From assembly GCA_009746045.1 (NCBI GenBank), contig RPFO01000117.1:1-64000 (forward strand): a stretch of DNA of 64,000 nt, in the 5' to 3' direction. The position numbers and the translations under genes were made by a program. This DNA is from Mesostigma viride (Eukaryota; Streptophyta; Mesostigmatophyceae; Mesostigmatales; Mesostigmataceae). The notes beneath the pieces are model-generated. The model searched no databases, was not told where the DNA came from, and saw nothing but the letters and a program-made list of their open reading frames with translations. Shown piece by piece: positions 23,201-35,274 of this stretch (the first letter of the stretch is position 1; each line of letters begins with the position of its first letter).

Positions 23201-26200
23201 GCGGTGTATGTACGTGTGTGTGCAGCCGCCCTTGCGTGCGCGGTGTAGGTACGTGTGTGTGCAGCCGCCCCAAGCGTGCGCGGTGTGTGTACATGTGTGT
23301 GCAGTTGCCCCTTGCGTGCGCGGTGTGTGTACGTGTGTGTGCAGCCGCCCCTTGCGTGCGCGGTGGATGTACGTGTGTGTGCAGTTGCCCCTTGCGTGCG
23401 CGGTGGTTTTTCGTGTGTGTGCAGCCGGCCCTTGCGTGCGCGGTGTGTGTACATGTGAGTGCAGCTGCCCCAAGCGTGCGCGGTGTGTGTACATGTGTGT
23501 GCAGTTGCCCCTTGCGTGCGCGGTGGATGTACGTGTGTGTGCAGCCGCCCCTTGCGTGCGCGGTGGATGTACGTGTGTGTGCAGCCGCCCCAAGCGTGCG
23601 CGGTGTGTGTACGTGTGTGTGCAGTTGCCCCTTGCGTGCGCGGTGTGTGTACATGTGTGTGCAGTTGCCCCTTGCGTGCGCGGTGTATGTACATGTGTGT
23701 GCAGTTGCCCCTTGCGTGCGCGGTGTATGTACGTGTGTGTGCAGCCGCCCCTTGCGTGCGCGGTGTAGGTACGTGTGTGTGCAGCCGCCCCAAGCGTGCG
23801 CGGTGTGTGTACATGTGTGTGCAGTTGCCCCTTGCGTGCGCGGTGTGTGTACGTGTGTGTGCAGCCGCCCCTTGCGTGCGCGGTGGATGTACGTGTCTGT
23901 GCAGTTGCCCCTTGCGTGCGCGGTGGATGTACGTGTGTGTGCAGCCGCCCCTTGCGTGCGCGGTGTGTGTACATGTGAGTGCAGCTGCCCCAAGCGTGCG
24001 CGGTGTGTGTACATGTGTGTGCAGTTGCCCCTTGCGTGCGCGGTGGATGTACGTGTGTGTGCAGCCGCCCCTTGCGTGCGCGGTGGATGTACGTGTGTGT
24101 GCAGCCGCCCCAAGCGTGCGCGGTGTGTGTACGTGTGTGTGCAGTTGCCCCTTGCGTGCGCGGTGTGTGTACATGTGTGTGCAGTTGCCCCTTGCGTGCG
24201 CGGTGTATGTACGTGTGTGTGCAGCCGGCCCTTGCGTGCGCGGTGGATGTACGTGTGTGTGCAGCCGGCCCTTGCGTGCATGGTGTGTGTACGTGTGTGT
24301 GCAGCCGGCCCTTGCGTGCGCGGTGGATGTACATGTGTGTGCAGTCGCCCCTTGCGTGCGCGGTGTGTGTACATGTGAGTGCAGCTGCCCCAAGCGTGCG
24401 CGGTGTATGTACGTGTGTGTGCAGCCGCCCCGTGGTTGCGCGGTGTATGTACATGTGTGTGCAGTTGCCCCTTGCGTGCGCGGTGTATGTACGTGTGTGT
24501 GCAGCCGGCCCTTGCGTGCGCGGTGTAGGTACGTGTGTGTGCAGCCGCCCCAAGCGTGCGCGGTGTGTGTACATGTGTGTGCAGTTGCCCCTTGCGTGCG
24601 CGGTGTGTGTACGTGTGTGTGCAGCCGCCCCTTGCGTGCGCGGTGGATGTACGTGTGTGTGCAGTTGCCCCTTGCGTGCGCGGTGGATGTACGTGTGTGT
24701 GCAGCCGGCCCTTGCGTGCGCGGTGTATGTACATGTGAGTGCAGCTGCCCCAAGCGTGCGCGGTGTGTGTACATGTGTGTGCAGTTGCCCCTTGCGTGCG
24801 CGGTGGATGTACGTGTGTGTGCAGCCGCCCCTTGCGTGCGCGGTGTAGGTACGTGTGTGTGCAGCCGCCCCAAGCGTGCGCGGTGTGTGTACGTGTGTGT
24901 GCAGTTGCCCCTTGCGTGCGCGGTGTGTGTACATGTGTGTGCAGTTGCCCCTTGCGTGCGCGGTGTATGTACATGTGTGTGCAGTTGCCCCTTGCGTGCG
25001 CGGTGTATGTACGTGTGTGTGCAGCCGCCCCTTGCGTGCGCGGTGTAGGTACGTGTGTGTGCAGCCGCCCCAAGCGTGCGCGGTGTGTGTACATGTGTGT
25101 GCAGTTGCCCCTTGCGTGCGCGGTGTGTGTACGTGTGTGTGCAGCCGCCCCTTGCGTGCGCGGTGGATGTACGTGTGTGTGCAGTTGCCCCTTGCGTGCG
25201 CGGTGGTTTTTCGTGTGTGTGCAGCCGGCCCTTGCGTGCGCGGTGTGTGTACATGTGAGTGCAGCTGCCCCAAGCGTGCGCGGTGTGTGTACATGTGTGT
25301 GCAGTTGCCCCTTGCGTGCGCGGTGGATGTACGTGTGTGTGCAGCCGCCCCTTGCGTGCGCGGTGGATGTACGTGTGTGTGCAGCCGCCCCAAGCGTGCG
25401 CGGTGTGTGTACGTGTGTGTGCAGTTGCCCCTTGCGTGCGCGGTGTGTGTACATGTGTGTGCAGTTGCCCCTTGCGTGCGCGGTGTATGTACATGTGTGT
25501 GCAGTTGCCCCTTGCGTGCGCGGTGTATGTACGTGTGTGTGCAGCCGCCCCTTGCGTGCGCGGTGTAGGTACGTGTGTGTGCAGCCGCCCCAAGCGTGCG
25601 CGGTGTGTGTACATGTGTGTGCAGTTGCCCCTTGCGTGCGCGGTGTGTGTACGTGTGTGTGCAGCCGCCCCTTGCGTGCGCGGTGGATGTACGTGTGTGT
25701 GCAGTTGCCCCTTGCGTGCGCGGTGGATGTACGTGTGTGTGCAGCCGCCCCTTGCGTGCGCGGTGTGTGTACATGTGAGTGCAGCTGCCCCAAGCGTGCG
25801 CGGTGTGTGTACATGTGTGTGCAGTTGCCCCTTGCGTGCGCGGTGGATGTACGTGTGTGTGCAGCCGCCCCTTGCGTGCGCGGTGTAGGTACGTGGTTGT
25901 GCAGCCGCCCCAAGCGTGCGCGGTGTGTGTACGTGTGTGTGCAGTTGCCCCTTGCGTGCGCGGTGTGTGTACATGTGTGTGCAGTTGCCCCTTGCGTGCG
26001 CGGTGTATGTACGTGTGTGTGCAGCCGGCCCTTGCGTGCGCGGTGGATGTACGTGTGTGTGCAGCCGGCCCTTGCGTGCATGGTGTGTGTACGTGTGTGT
26101 GCAGCCGGCCCTTGCGTGCGCGGTGTATGTACGTGTGTGTGCAGCCGCCCCTTGCGTGCGCGGTGTAGGTACGTGTGTGTGCAGCCGCCCCAAGCGTGCG

Positions 26201-29200
26201 CGGTGTGTGTACATGTGAGTGCAGCTGCCCCAAGCGTGCGCGGTGTATGTACGTGTGTGTGCAGCCGCCCCGTGGTTGCGCGGTGTATGTACATGTGTGT
26301 GCAGTTGCCCCTTGCGTGCGCGGTGTATGTACGTGTGTGTGCAGCCGCCCCTTGCGTGCGCGGTGTATGTACGTGTGTGTGCAGCCGCCCCTTGCGTGCG
26401 CGGTGTAGGTACGTGTGTGTGCAGCCGCCCCAAGCGTGCGCGGTGTGTGTACGTGTGTGTGCATGCGGGCAATTGCGTGCATGGTGTGTGTACGTGTGTG
26501 TGCAGCCGCCCCTTGCGTGCGCGGTGTGTGTACGTGTGTGTGCACTCGCCCCTTGCGTGCGCGGTGGATGTACAGGTGTGTGCAGCCGCCCCTTGCGTGC
26601 ATGGTGTATGTACATGTGTGTGCTGCCGCCCCTTGCGTGCGCGGTGGATGTACATGTGTGTGCATCCGAACCTTGCGTGCATGGTGTGTGTACCTGTGCG
26701 TGAAGTCGCTCCTTGCGTGCATGGTGTGTGTACGTGTGTGTGCAGCCGCCCCTTGCGTGCATGGTGTATGTACATGTGAGTGCCGTTGCCCCTTGCGTGC
26801 GCGGTGTATGTACGTGTGTGTGCAGCCGTCCCTTAATTGCGTGCGCGGTGTGTGTACGTGTGTGTGCACTCGCCCCTTGCGTGCGCGGTGTATGTACGTG
26901 TGTGCAGCCGCCCCTTGCGTGCGCGGTGTATGCCAGTGTGTGTGCATGCCGGCCCTTGCGTGCAAGGTGTGTGTAAGTGTGTGTGCAGCCCCTTGCGTGC
27001 ATGGTGTATGTACGTGTGTGTGCAGCTGCCCCTTGCGTGCGCGGTGTGTGTACGTGTGTGTGCAGCCGCCCCGTGGTTGCGCGGTGTATGTACATGTGTG
27101 TGCAGTTGCCCCTTGCGTGCGCGGTGTATGTACGTGTGTGTGCAGCCGCCCCTTGCGTGCGCGGTGTAGGTACGTGTGTGTGCAGCCGCCCCAAGCGTGC
27201 GCGGTGTGTGTACATGTGTGTGCAGTTGCCCCTTGCGTGCGCGGTGTATGTACGTGTGTGTGCAGCCGCCCCGTGGTTGCGCGGTGTATGTACATGTGTG
27301 TGCAGTTGCCCCTTGCGTGCGCGGTGTATGTACGTGTGTGTGCAGCCGCCCCTTGCGTGCGCGGTGTAGGTACGTGTGTGTGCAGCCGCCCCAAGCGTGC
27401 GCGGTGTGTGTACATGTGTGTGCAGTTGCCCCTTGCGTGCGCGGTGTGTGTACGTGTGTGTGCAGCCGCCCCTTGCGTGCGCGGTGGATGTACGTGTGTG
27501 TGCAGTTGCCCCTTGCGTGCGCGGTGGTTTTTCGTGTGTGTGCAGCCGGCCCTTGCGTGCGCGGTGTGTGTACATGTGAGTGCAGCTGCCCCAAGCGTGC
27601 GCGGTGTGTGTACATGTGTGTGCAGTTGCCCCTTGCGTGCGCGGTGGATGTACGTGTGTGTGCAGCCGCCCCTTGCGTGCGCGGTGGATGTACGTGTGTG
27701 TGCAGCCGCCCCAAGCGTGCGCGGTGTGTGTACGTGTGTGTGCAGTTGCCCCTTGCGTGCGCGGTGTGTGTACATGTGTGTGCAGTTGCCCCTTGCGTGC
27801 GCGGTGTATGTACATGTGTGTGCAGTTGCCCCTTGCGTGCGCGGTGTATGTACGTGTGTGTGCAGCCGCCCCTTGCGTGCGCGGTGTAGGTACGTGTGTG
27901 TGCAGCCGCCCCAAGCGTGCGCGGTGTGTGTACATGTGTGTGCAGTTGCCCCTTGCGTGCGCGGTGTGTGTACGTGTGTGTGCAGCCGCCCCTTGCGTGC
28001 GCGGTGGATGTACGTGTGTGTGCAGTTGCCCCTTGCGTGCGCGGTGGATGTACGTGTGTGTGCAGCCGCCCCTTGCGTGCGCGGTGTGTGTACATGTGAG
28101 TGCAGCTGCCCCAAGCGTGCGCGGTGTGTGTACATGTGTGTGCAGTTGCCCCTTGCGTGCGCGGTGGATGTACGTGTGTGTGCAGCCGCCCCTTGCGTGC
28201 GCGGTGTAGGTACGTGTGTGTGCAGCCGCCCCAGGCGTGCGCGGTGTGTGTACGTGTGTGTGCAGTTGCCCCTTGCGTGCGCGGTGTGTGTACATGTGTG
28301 TGCAGTTGCCCCTTGCGTGCGCGGTGTATGTACGTGTGTGTGCAGCCGGCCCTTGCGTGCGCGGTGGATGTACGTGTGTGTGCAGCCGGCCCTTGCGTGC
28401 ATGGTGTGTGTACGTGTGTGTGCAGCCGGCCCTTGCGTGCGCGGTGGATGTACATGTGTGTGCAGTCGCCCCTTGCGTGCGCGGTGTGTGTACATGTGAG
28501 TGCAGCTGCCCCAAGCGTGCGCGGTGTATGTACGTGTGTGTGCAGCCGCCCCGTGGTTGCGCGGTGTATGTACATGTGTGTGCAGTTGCCCCTTGCGTGC
28601 GCGGTGTATGTACGTGTGTGTGCAGCCGGCCCTTGCGTGCGCGGTGTAGGTACGTGTGTGTGCAGCCGCCCCAAGCGTGCGCGGTGTGTGTACATGTGTG
28701 TGCAGTTGCCCCTTGCGTGCGCGGTGTGTGTACGTGTGTGTGCAGCCGCCCCTTGCGTGCGCGGTGGATGTACGTGTGTGTGCAGTTGCCCCTTGCGTGC
28801 GCGGTGGATGTACGTGTGTGTGCAGCCGGCCCTTGCGTGCGCGGTGTGTGTACATGTGAGTGCAGCTGCCCCAAGCGTGCGCGGTGTGTGTACATGTGTG
28901 TGCAGTTGCCCCTTGCGTGCGCGGTGGATGTACGTGTTTGTGCAGCCGCCCCTTGCGTGCGCGGTGTAGGTACGTGTGTGTGCAGCCGCCCCAAGCGTGC
29001 GCGGTGTGTGTACGTGTGTGTGCAGTTGCCCCTTGCGTGCGCGGTGTGTGTACATGTGTGTGCAGTTGCCCCTTGCGTGCGCGGTGTATGTACATGTGTG
29101 TGCAGTTGCCCCTTGCGTGCGCGGTGTATGTACGTGTGTGTGCAGCCGCCCCTTGCGTGCGCGGTGTAGGTACGTGTGTGTGCAGCCGCCCCAAGCGTGC

Positions 29201-30251
29201 GCGGTGTGTGTACATGTGTGTGCAGTTGCCCCTTGCGTGCGCGGTGTGTGTACGTGTGTGTGCAGCCGCCCCTTGCGTGCGCGGTGGATGTACGTGTGTG
29301 TGCAGTTGCCCCTTGCGTGCGCGGTGGATGTACGTGTGTGTGCAGCCGCCCCTTGCGTGCGCGGTGTGTGTACATGTGAGTGCAGCTGCCCCAAGCGTGC
29401 GCGGTGTGTGTACATGTGTGTGCAGTTGCCCCTTGCGTGCGCGGTGGATGTACGTGTGTGTGCAGCCGCCCCTTGCGTGCGCGGTGTAGGTACGTGTGTG
29501 TGCAGCCGCCCCAAGCGTGCGCGGTGTGTGTACGTGTGTGTGCAGTTGCCCCTTGCGTGCGCGGTGTGTGTACATGTGTGTGCAGTTGCCCCTTGCGTGC
29601 GCGGTGTATGTACGTGTGTGTGCAGCCGCCCCTTGCGTGCGCGGTGTAGGTACGTGTGTGTGCAGCTGCCCCAAGCGTGCGCGGTGTGTGTACATGTGTG
29701 TGCAGTTGCCCCTTGCGTGCGCGGTGGACGTACGTGTGTGTGCATGCCGGCAATTGCGTGCATGGTGTGTGTACGTGTGTGTGCAGCCGCCCCTTGCGTG
29801 CGCGGTGTGTGTACGTGTGTGTGCATGCCGGCAATTGCGTGCATGGTGTGTGTACGTGTGTGTGCAGCCGGCCCTTGCGTGCGCGGTGTGTGTACATGTG
29901 AGTGCAGCTGCCCCAAGCGTGCGCGGTGTGTGTACATGTGTGTGCAGTTGCCCCTTGCGTGCGCGGTGGATGTACGTGTGTGTGCATGCCGGCAATTGCG
30001 TGCATGGTGTGTGTACGTGTGTGTGCAGCCGCCCCTTGCGTGCGCGGTGTGTGTACGTGTGTGTGCACTCGCCCCTTGCGTGCGCGGTGGATGTACATGT
30101 GTGTGCAGCCGCCCCTTGCGTGCATGGTGTATGTACATGTGCTTGCACTCGCCCCTTGCGTGCGCGGTGGATGTACATGTGTGTGCAGCCGAACCTTGCG
30201 TGCATGGTGTGTGTACCTGTGCGTGAAGTCGCTCCTTGCGTGCATGGTGTG
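11278..30251. repeat. 40-bp satellite, array 2 (about 474 units)
   Basis: The longest continuous satellite stretch. It alternates block B (11.3-17.5 kb), block A (17.6-22.6 kb) and block B again (22.6-30.25 kb). Block B is rich in CAGTTG and GTAGGTACG variants, spaced 200, 240, 300, 320, 520 or 760 bp apart, all multiples of the 40-bp unit. This indicates unequal exchange of multi-unit modules. A rare variant with GGTTTTTCG occurs at 12,067, 14,550, 23,404, 25,204 and 27,527 and marks module copies. The array ends in a half P palindrome. Confidence 0.95.
17585..22640. repeat. Satellite higher-order block A, copy 2
   Basis: Variant order follows block A copy 1, with an internal gain of about 476 bp. 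A segment with CCGCCCAAGAGTATG appears twice here (near 19,745 and 20,265) but once in copy 1, consistent with a local tandem duplication of about 520 bp. Confidence 0.8.
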
Positions 30252-30356
30252 AGTTACGTTAAACAGTGCCGGAACCTTTTGCCGCCTGAGGCAAATCGGG
30301 CCGGAACACTATTTTGCCCGGAATAACCACTTCCGAGCACCCAAGTTAATTCGGCC
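30252..30356. repeat. Half P palindrome, diverged, at a satellite/retrotransposon junction
   Basis: One 103-bp arm from AGTTACGTTAAACAG to the central GG, plus CC. It differs from the P consensus at a few positions (AAACAG for AAATAG; CGGGCCGGAAC for CGGTCCGTAAC), so it is an older copy. It stops at the palindrome centre, where integrase sequence of retroelement copy 1 begins. Confidence 0.9.
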
Positions 30357-30885
30357 GACAATGCTGGCAGTGGGATCTGACCACCTGGCATGCACGTCTG
30401 AGTGCTGCCCCCCCTATTGCTGCTGCCACCACCTCTGCACTCACTTCATGCCCATAAAGGAAATGCAACTGCAAAGCAAGCTCCTGTAAACTGATCTGAG
30501 CATCCTCTGCTGGGGACACTCTGCACACCTTGGGAACCATAGATGTGAAGGTTGGTTTAGAGACATAATCTTCTGAAACCAGCTGTAGCACCTTTCCAGA
30601 ACTGCTCACTGCTCTGACAGTGGGGCATGCAGAAGAAGAAGGTGAAGCAGGCACACTCAAGCCAGCATGAGAGGGAGACTCACACTTCTTGCCGTAAGGA
30701 GGCCGCTTGCAGTCCTTGGGGTCACCGTGGGGCGGCCCGTGGCACTTGTGGCACAGGACGTCCAAATGCCCCAGCTCGTCCACGTTCTTGCGGCAGGTGG
30801 GCCGCAGGTGGTACTTCATGCCACAGCGGGTGCACCGCTGAGAAGACTTGTCCTCCTTGTCCTGCTTCTTGTTGTTGTTGTTGTT

Positions 30886-30933
<48 letters not shown>

Positions 30934-33612
30934 ACTGTTGTTGTTGTTGTTGCTGGAGCTGCCCCCCTTGGAGGGAGACTGCCCCTTACCCTTGCCCTTG
31001 CCCCAGCCCCTGCCCTTGCCCTTGCCCTTGCCCTTGCCCTTGCCCTTGCCCTTAAACATTTGTCCCAGCAGGGACTTGACTTCTGCCATAGTGACAGGTC
31101 TCTTGCTCCTGTCTTCCCTCTCCCTATCCTCCTCCTCCCTCTCTTCCCCCCTGACCCTCTTTACAGAGGTGCCCATGGCCCCCTGGCTAAGGGGAGCCAA
31201 GGCCAGCTTGATATAATCCAATGCCTCCTTCATGTCCTCCCAGTATTTTGCCATTCCTGTTGCAAGCATGGCGTAGGTGTTTTTGTCAAGTTTGAGTTTC
31301 TCAAGGAAGGAACGCAGCAAGAACTTGTGATCTAGCTGCTGGACATCAGGACGTGCTTTGATGGCTAGCTCATATTTCTTTGTCTCAGCCACATAGTCCA
31401 CTGATGTGACCCTGTATTCCTCTACCCACCTGAATGCCCCATAGATGTCCACAGATGAGGGGGTGGAGAGGAGGTCAGTTAGCTCCTTCATGAAAGCCTC
31501 CCAAACTGCCCTAGCCTGCGTGTCCTGCCACTTGGGATACCTACGCTGGAAGACAAGAATGAGATTCTGAATCTGAGAAGAGGACTGATGGTAAAAATCC
31601 CCCTGCATGAGAGATCCAAACCAATTCTTGACATTCAGTTCCTCCCTAGCCAGCTGCAGAGAGAGAAGTGCATGATTCCCCTGCTCCCTAGTATACCCCT
31701 CAGGCAGCCCCCTGACATTAATCCTATCCACAGGACGGTTTTCATTGTAAGTGGGTAGCCTAGAGGGGGATGCAGGGGGAGAGGGAGAAGATGGTGTTGC
31801 TGCTGCAGCATTCACAGGAGAGACCTGCTGAGAGGGAAGTGCTACTTGAGTGAGCTGAGCAGGATGGGCAAACATGGGCTGTGTAGGAGGGTTAGACAAC
31901 ATAGGGGTGGGCTGGTTGGGGGTGTGAGTGTGTGTCACTTCCCGCCTCCTGCTGCGGGCCTCCTCCCAATCATGGAAGGTGGGAGAGAGGGACACGTCAT
32001 CGTCAGTAGGGTTAGTAAGATTGTGATGCAACCAGGTAGGCAGAGTTAGCCACCTACCCGCCCCTCTCAGGATGGCGTTGTGTAGGAGCTCCAGCAAACG
32101 CACCAGACGCACCCTGCTGCCCTGCACCCTCCTCCCTGAGAGGAGAGCCTGCAGGGCAGGCAGCAGGTCGTCGCACACCCTGCGTGTGCCCTCTTGGAGG
32201 TTGGGTAGGCCCAGGATGTGCGTGATGATTGCACACACCAGGCTGCCCGCCTCCGCGACATGCATCTGCTGGCTCCTGTCGGCCAGCCCACGGAAGGAGG
32301 CTGTGGCTGTCTGTATGGCACGCCACACGGCCTCATCACGCAGGGTGATGAAGTCGCGACCTTGCAGGTCGCCCTCCAGCAGTGCTGGTTGCTGCCCAGC
32401 TGCGGTGGGACCCTGGGGCCCCTCCGGCCCTGCCAGGGACTTGTCCTTGGTGCGACTAGAGGGGGCCTGCCCCCCAGAGCCGCTGGAGGTGCCCGTGACA
32501 CCCTCCATGGGGGCTGCATCCCCCGCCAGCGCCGGAGGCGCCGGCGTCGCTGCCGGGGTCCCTGCGACCCCGGGCGCTTGTGTCGCCGCCGGGGTCCCTG
32601 CGACCCCGGTGGCCTCCTCAGCCACCTGGCCCCCCACGCGGGGCGGGGGAGCCTGCGGCTGAGGTTGGACCCTCTGACCTGCCAGAGGGTCCTGGGTGGC
32701 TTCACCACCCATGGGCGTGTTGGGGGCGTCTGCCGCCCCGCGCCCCGTCGCAGGCGGCATCGCAGCCGCCTCACGCCTATCCGGGCCCCAGCCAACTGGC
32801 GTGACTTGGGGCCACGCTGGCAACGGAGTCAGCGCGATCTCTGGTCTGGAGACCACGCGCAGCGCCTCTCTCTGGCGCTGCCTGGACGCCCACTGATCAA
32901 CAGTGCCGGGGTTGTGCCGCGGCCGATTGGCGAAACAGTACAGCCAAACCGCCACCTGAACCAGTGGGATCTGCATCCTAAGACGCCCCTCGATCAGCGA
33001 GTGCACCCGATGAACCTCTATCGCATGTATCTGCTCATCTGGAAGCAACTGAAAACGATCGAGCAAGATCCGGCCGTTCACCGCAATGAACGCCGGGATG
33101 TCGTCCTCCCCAAGGGGGAGAAGATGGGGTGGGCGCCCGAACATGACCGGGGGCGGAACATGTTCCCCATACCGGTCAATGTCCATGGTGGCCATCTGTC
33201 GGCCCACGGAAAGGTTGCCAGACGTCGCAGGTGTCTGCGACGAAAGCTCAAGCGAAGGCCGAAGCCTCGCAGGCGGCACCTCGCCATCCTCCTCGGAGGA
33301 ATCACTCCGCTCACGACCCCCGTCACCTGCGACGGGTGAACGTCGTGCCCGGGGGACCTGCCCCCCAGGTGCCATGGCGGACAAACCGCCAGTGGCAAAC
33401 GGCCGCCCGCTCGCCATCCCCCGGGCGCCGGGCCCCACCTGCGGGCCCCGACGCCTGGGTTGGTCAGCGACCACCGTGCGGAAGGGGACGTTGGGCGTCA
33501 CCCTCGCATCGGTGGTGGAGGGCGTGCCCTCCGGCGAAAGGCGGGGTGAGGTGCGCCTGGCAGGCGCCTTCCCCTTGTTGTTGTTGCCGTTGTTGCCGTT
33601 GTTGGACGCCAT
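30346..33612 (-). CDS. Copia-like retrotransposon copy 1: intact Gag reading into truncated integrase
   Basis: A 1,088-codon open frame from ATG at 33,612 (start MASNNGNNGN). I chose this start because the upstream in-frame extension lies in the LTR and primer region. Order: Pro/Ala-rich N-terminal half; a helical capsid-like middle (contains NHALLSLQLAREELNVKNWF and WQDTQARAVWEAF); an acidic-basic stretch EEREEEDREREDR; GK repeats; a polyasparagine run (about 30,870-30,950). Next come two zinc knuckles, CTRCGMKYHLRPTC (CX2CX4HX4C) and CHKCHGPPHGDPKDC (CX2CX4HX5C). The frame then enters the integrase HHCC region (LHFLYGH...CQHC) and stops in the half P palindrome. Gag packages the RNA; the knuckles bind nucleic acid. 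The catalytic integrase, protease and RT are absent, so this copy is not autonomous, but its Gag could still be expressed. Confidence 0.85.
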
Positions 33613-33642
33613 ATCTTTTTTTTTGCTTAAAAAAATATCGAA

Positions 33643-33654
33643 CTTTTCAGTCCA
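33643..33654 (-). promoter_or_regulatory. tRNA primer-binding site, copy 1
   Basis: Read on the minus strand, TGGACTGAAAAG follows directly after the LTR end (CCAACT). The leading TGG complements the CCA tail of a primer tRNA, the standard arrangement in LTR retrotransposons. The tRNA identity is not determined. Confidence 0.75.
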
Positions 33655-34093
33655 AGTTGGATGGAGACTAGGGACGACGAACAACTGCGAAAGCTGAGAG
33701 CGAATGATGATTGTATTACAATAATACAATGAGAGAGAGATGAAAGCTGAGGGCTCAGAATGGAACTGGGCAGACTCGGGTGCTGTGGCACTCCCCAGTG
33801 CTACGCCTATATGCCTATGGCGGTGCTACCTGCAGCACACGACCAGTGGACAAGTGTACACTGCAATGCCATGCGACCACGTCACTAGCATCCAGCTAAG
33901 ACTCGGCCCGTCAGGCCCGGCTACACCGGACCTGGCGGGTCGAGCTAGCACCTAGGAACAGTCTGGCACTAACCGCACATCTGTCCACATGACACCTCAG
34001 TACCGTACACCCTGCCGTACTGTACTGAGGTGTCCCGCTCAGCCGCGGTAGGCAATACGCGGCGCGCAGGCCGGAAATCCGTGTGTCAGCCTA
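33655..34093 (-). repeat. 5' LTR of copia-like copy 1, missing its outer 16 bp
   Basis: 439 bp matching the 455-bp LTRs at 42,089-42,543 and 56,765-57,219 with few substitutions. The match stops at CAGCCTA; the last 16 bp seen in the other copies are replaced by unrelated DNA, so this element is truncated at both ends. The minus strand carries the sense orientation. The short plus-strand ORF inside (start MKAEGSEW) recurs in all three LTRs and is not considered a gene. Confidence 0.88.
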
Positions 34094-35270
34094 CAGTACC
34101 AACCCGCGGTAACGCAACTAGTTACGCAACAATGGTACTTTCCACGGCGACCGATCGAATGTTTGTTGCGTAACTACCAAGGACCGATACGGCCCAAAGT
34201 GGTGGCGAATTTCGTACTTGAAGTTCCGCACGAGACAGACTGACTGACTTGTTACGAGCTGACCACCGGCCCAACACGTAATGTACCTACAGAAGTACAG
34301 AACGTAAAAGGGGCCTGGCTGTGTAGTGTATACGTGCGAAGGTGGCCATGGCGGTGCGCGTTCCATGAAAACTTGCCTAATTTGTCGGCCGAAATGCAAA
34401 AAAGTTATGGAGATCGATGCTGTATGAAAGATACTCCAAAAGATGTTTTGTTGACGAAATATGCATTAGGTATGAAAGACCGCTGCCCTTCTTTAACCCA
34501 CGGTTTGCGAGGGGGTCTGATTCGCAAATCTGGCCGCGATGAATATATTAGATTGGCTTCTTGCCAGAGTGATAGCCAAGATTCCTGGTATTGAACGACG
34601 CAGAAGGGAGGGGTTTAAAGTGAGGAAATAGGAATCAAGCGAATTAGCTTTGATTTGTGGCCATTTCCGGTTTCCTTCGGAGGTAAAGTAAGCAGGCCTG
34701 CGCGAAGCGCATTCCAGCCTGCCATGGTTAACTCGCTTTCCTCGCGTGCCAGGCAGGTAATCAGGCCTGCTGCGGAAGGCTCTTTTTCTGCACCTCATCT
34801 ACCAATCTGTTTGCGCTTGAACAGTCCGTTATGGCTTGGTTTTAGCGTCATCTCCGGGATGTTCTTACCGTTTTGTTCGCCGTTTTGTTTCCTCGCCAAA
34901 TTTCCCGCAGCTTTTGCTATTTTGACTAACGTTTCCGGTGGCGTGCTTGTAAGATTGTCGAGAACTGGCCAGGAAGACATTGATTTTGCTGCACGTGCTT
35001 CATTTATTTTTTAAAGTTTGTATTAGAGAGTCTATATTGCGTAGTCAGGAAACCGACCTGACCTGCCTGGTGGCGGCGTCCTTGTTCCAAGAAGCGTGCA
35101 AAAGACTGGTCAGTTTCTAGGCGTTATTGCTGTTATTAACGGCATTGCTACATTTTAATCAGATTTTACTTTTCTCAGCATGCCATCTGCAAATTTTGTG
35201 GTCCATGCCTTACATGCATTCAGGCGTGCTGAATGCCTTGTAATCCATAAGCCCCGTGCTTTGTGGATGG
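34094..35270. other. Single-copy region without a recognised gene
   Basis: Lower GC than its surroundings. Open frames under 120 codons occur on both strands (for example 34,334-34,594 and 34,655-35,014, plus strand), but none has a recognisable domain. It includes a 14-bp-stem hairpin at 34,119-34,176. Confidence 0.5.
34119..34176. repeat. Small inverted repeat with P-like ends
   Basis: TAGTTACGCAACAA (34,119-34,132) is the exact complement of TTGTTGCGTAACTA (34,163-34,176), with a 30-nt loop. The ends AGTTACG and CGTAACT are the same seven bases that terminate the P palindromes. No flanking target duplication is evident. Confidence 0.7.
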
Positions 35271-35274
35271 TGGT

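Noticed and set aside
20298-30245. Giant minus-strand ORF (3,315 codons, His/Thr/Arg-rich) and similar ORFs over all satellite arrays
   Set aside because: The 40-bp unit contains almost no stop triplets in any phase, so long frames overlap on both strands. No domain, codon bias or start context supports a gene.
30848-31216. Leu-rich plus-strand ORF, and Cys-rich ORFs at 30,627, 39,083 and 61,779
   Set aside because: Antisense shadows of the Gag polyasparagine (GTT) and GK tracts; the sense frame has clear zinc knuckles.
33740-33955. 71-codon plus-strand ORF in each LTR (33,740; 42,174; 56,850)
   Set aside because: Preserved because the LTRs are nearly identical. It is antisense to the element and has no recognisable domain.
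34334-35014. Short plus-strand ORFs in the single-copy region
   Set aside because: Under 120 codons, no recognisable motif, competing frames on the other strand. Left as unannotated sequence.
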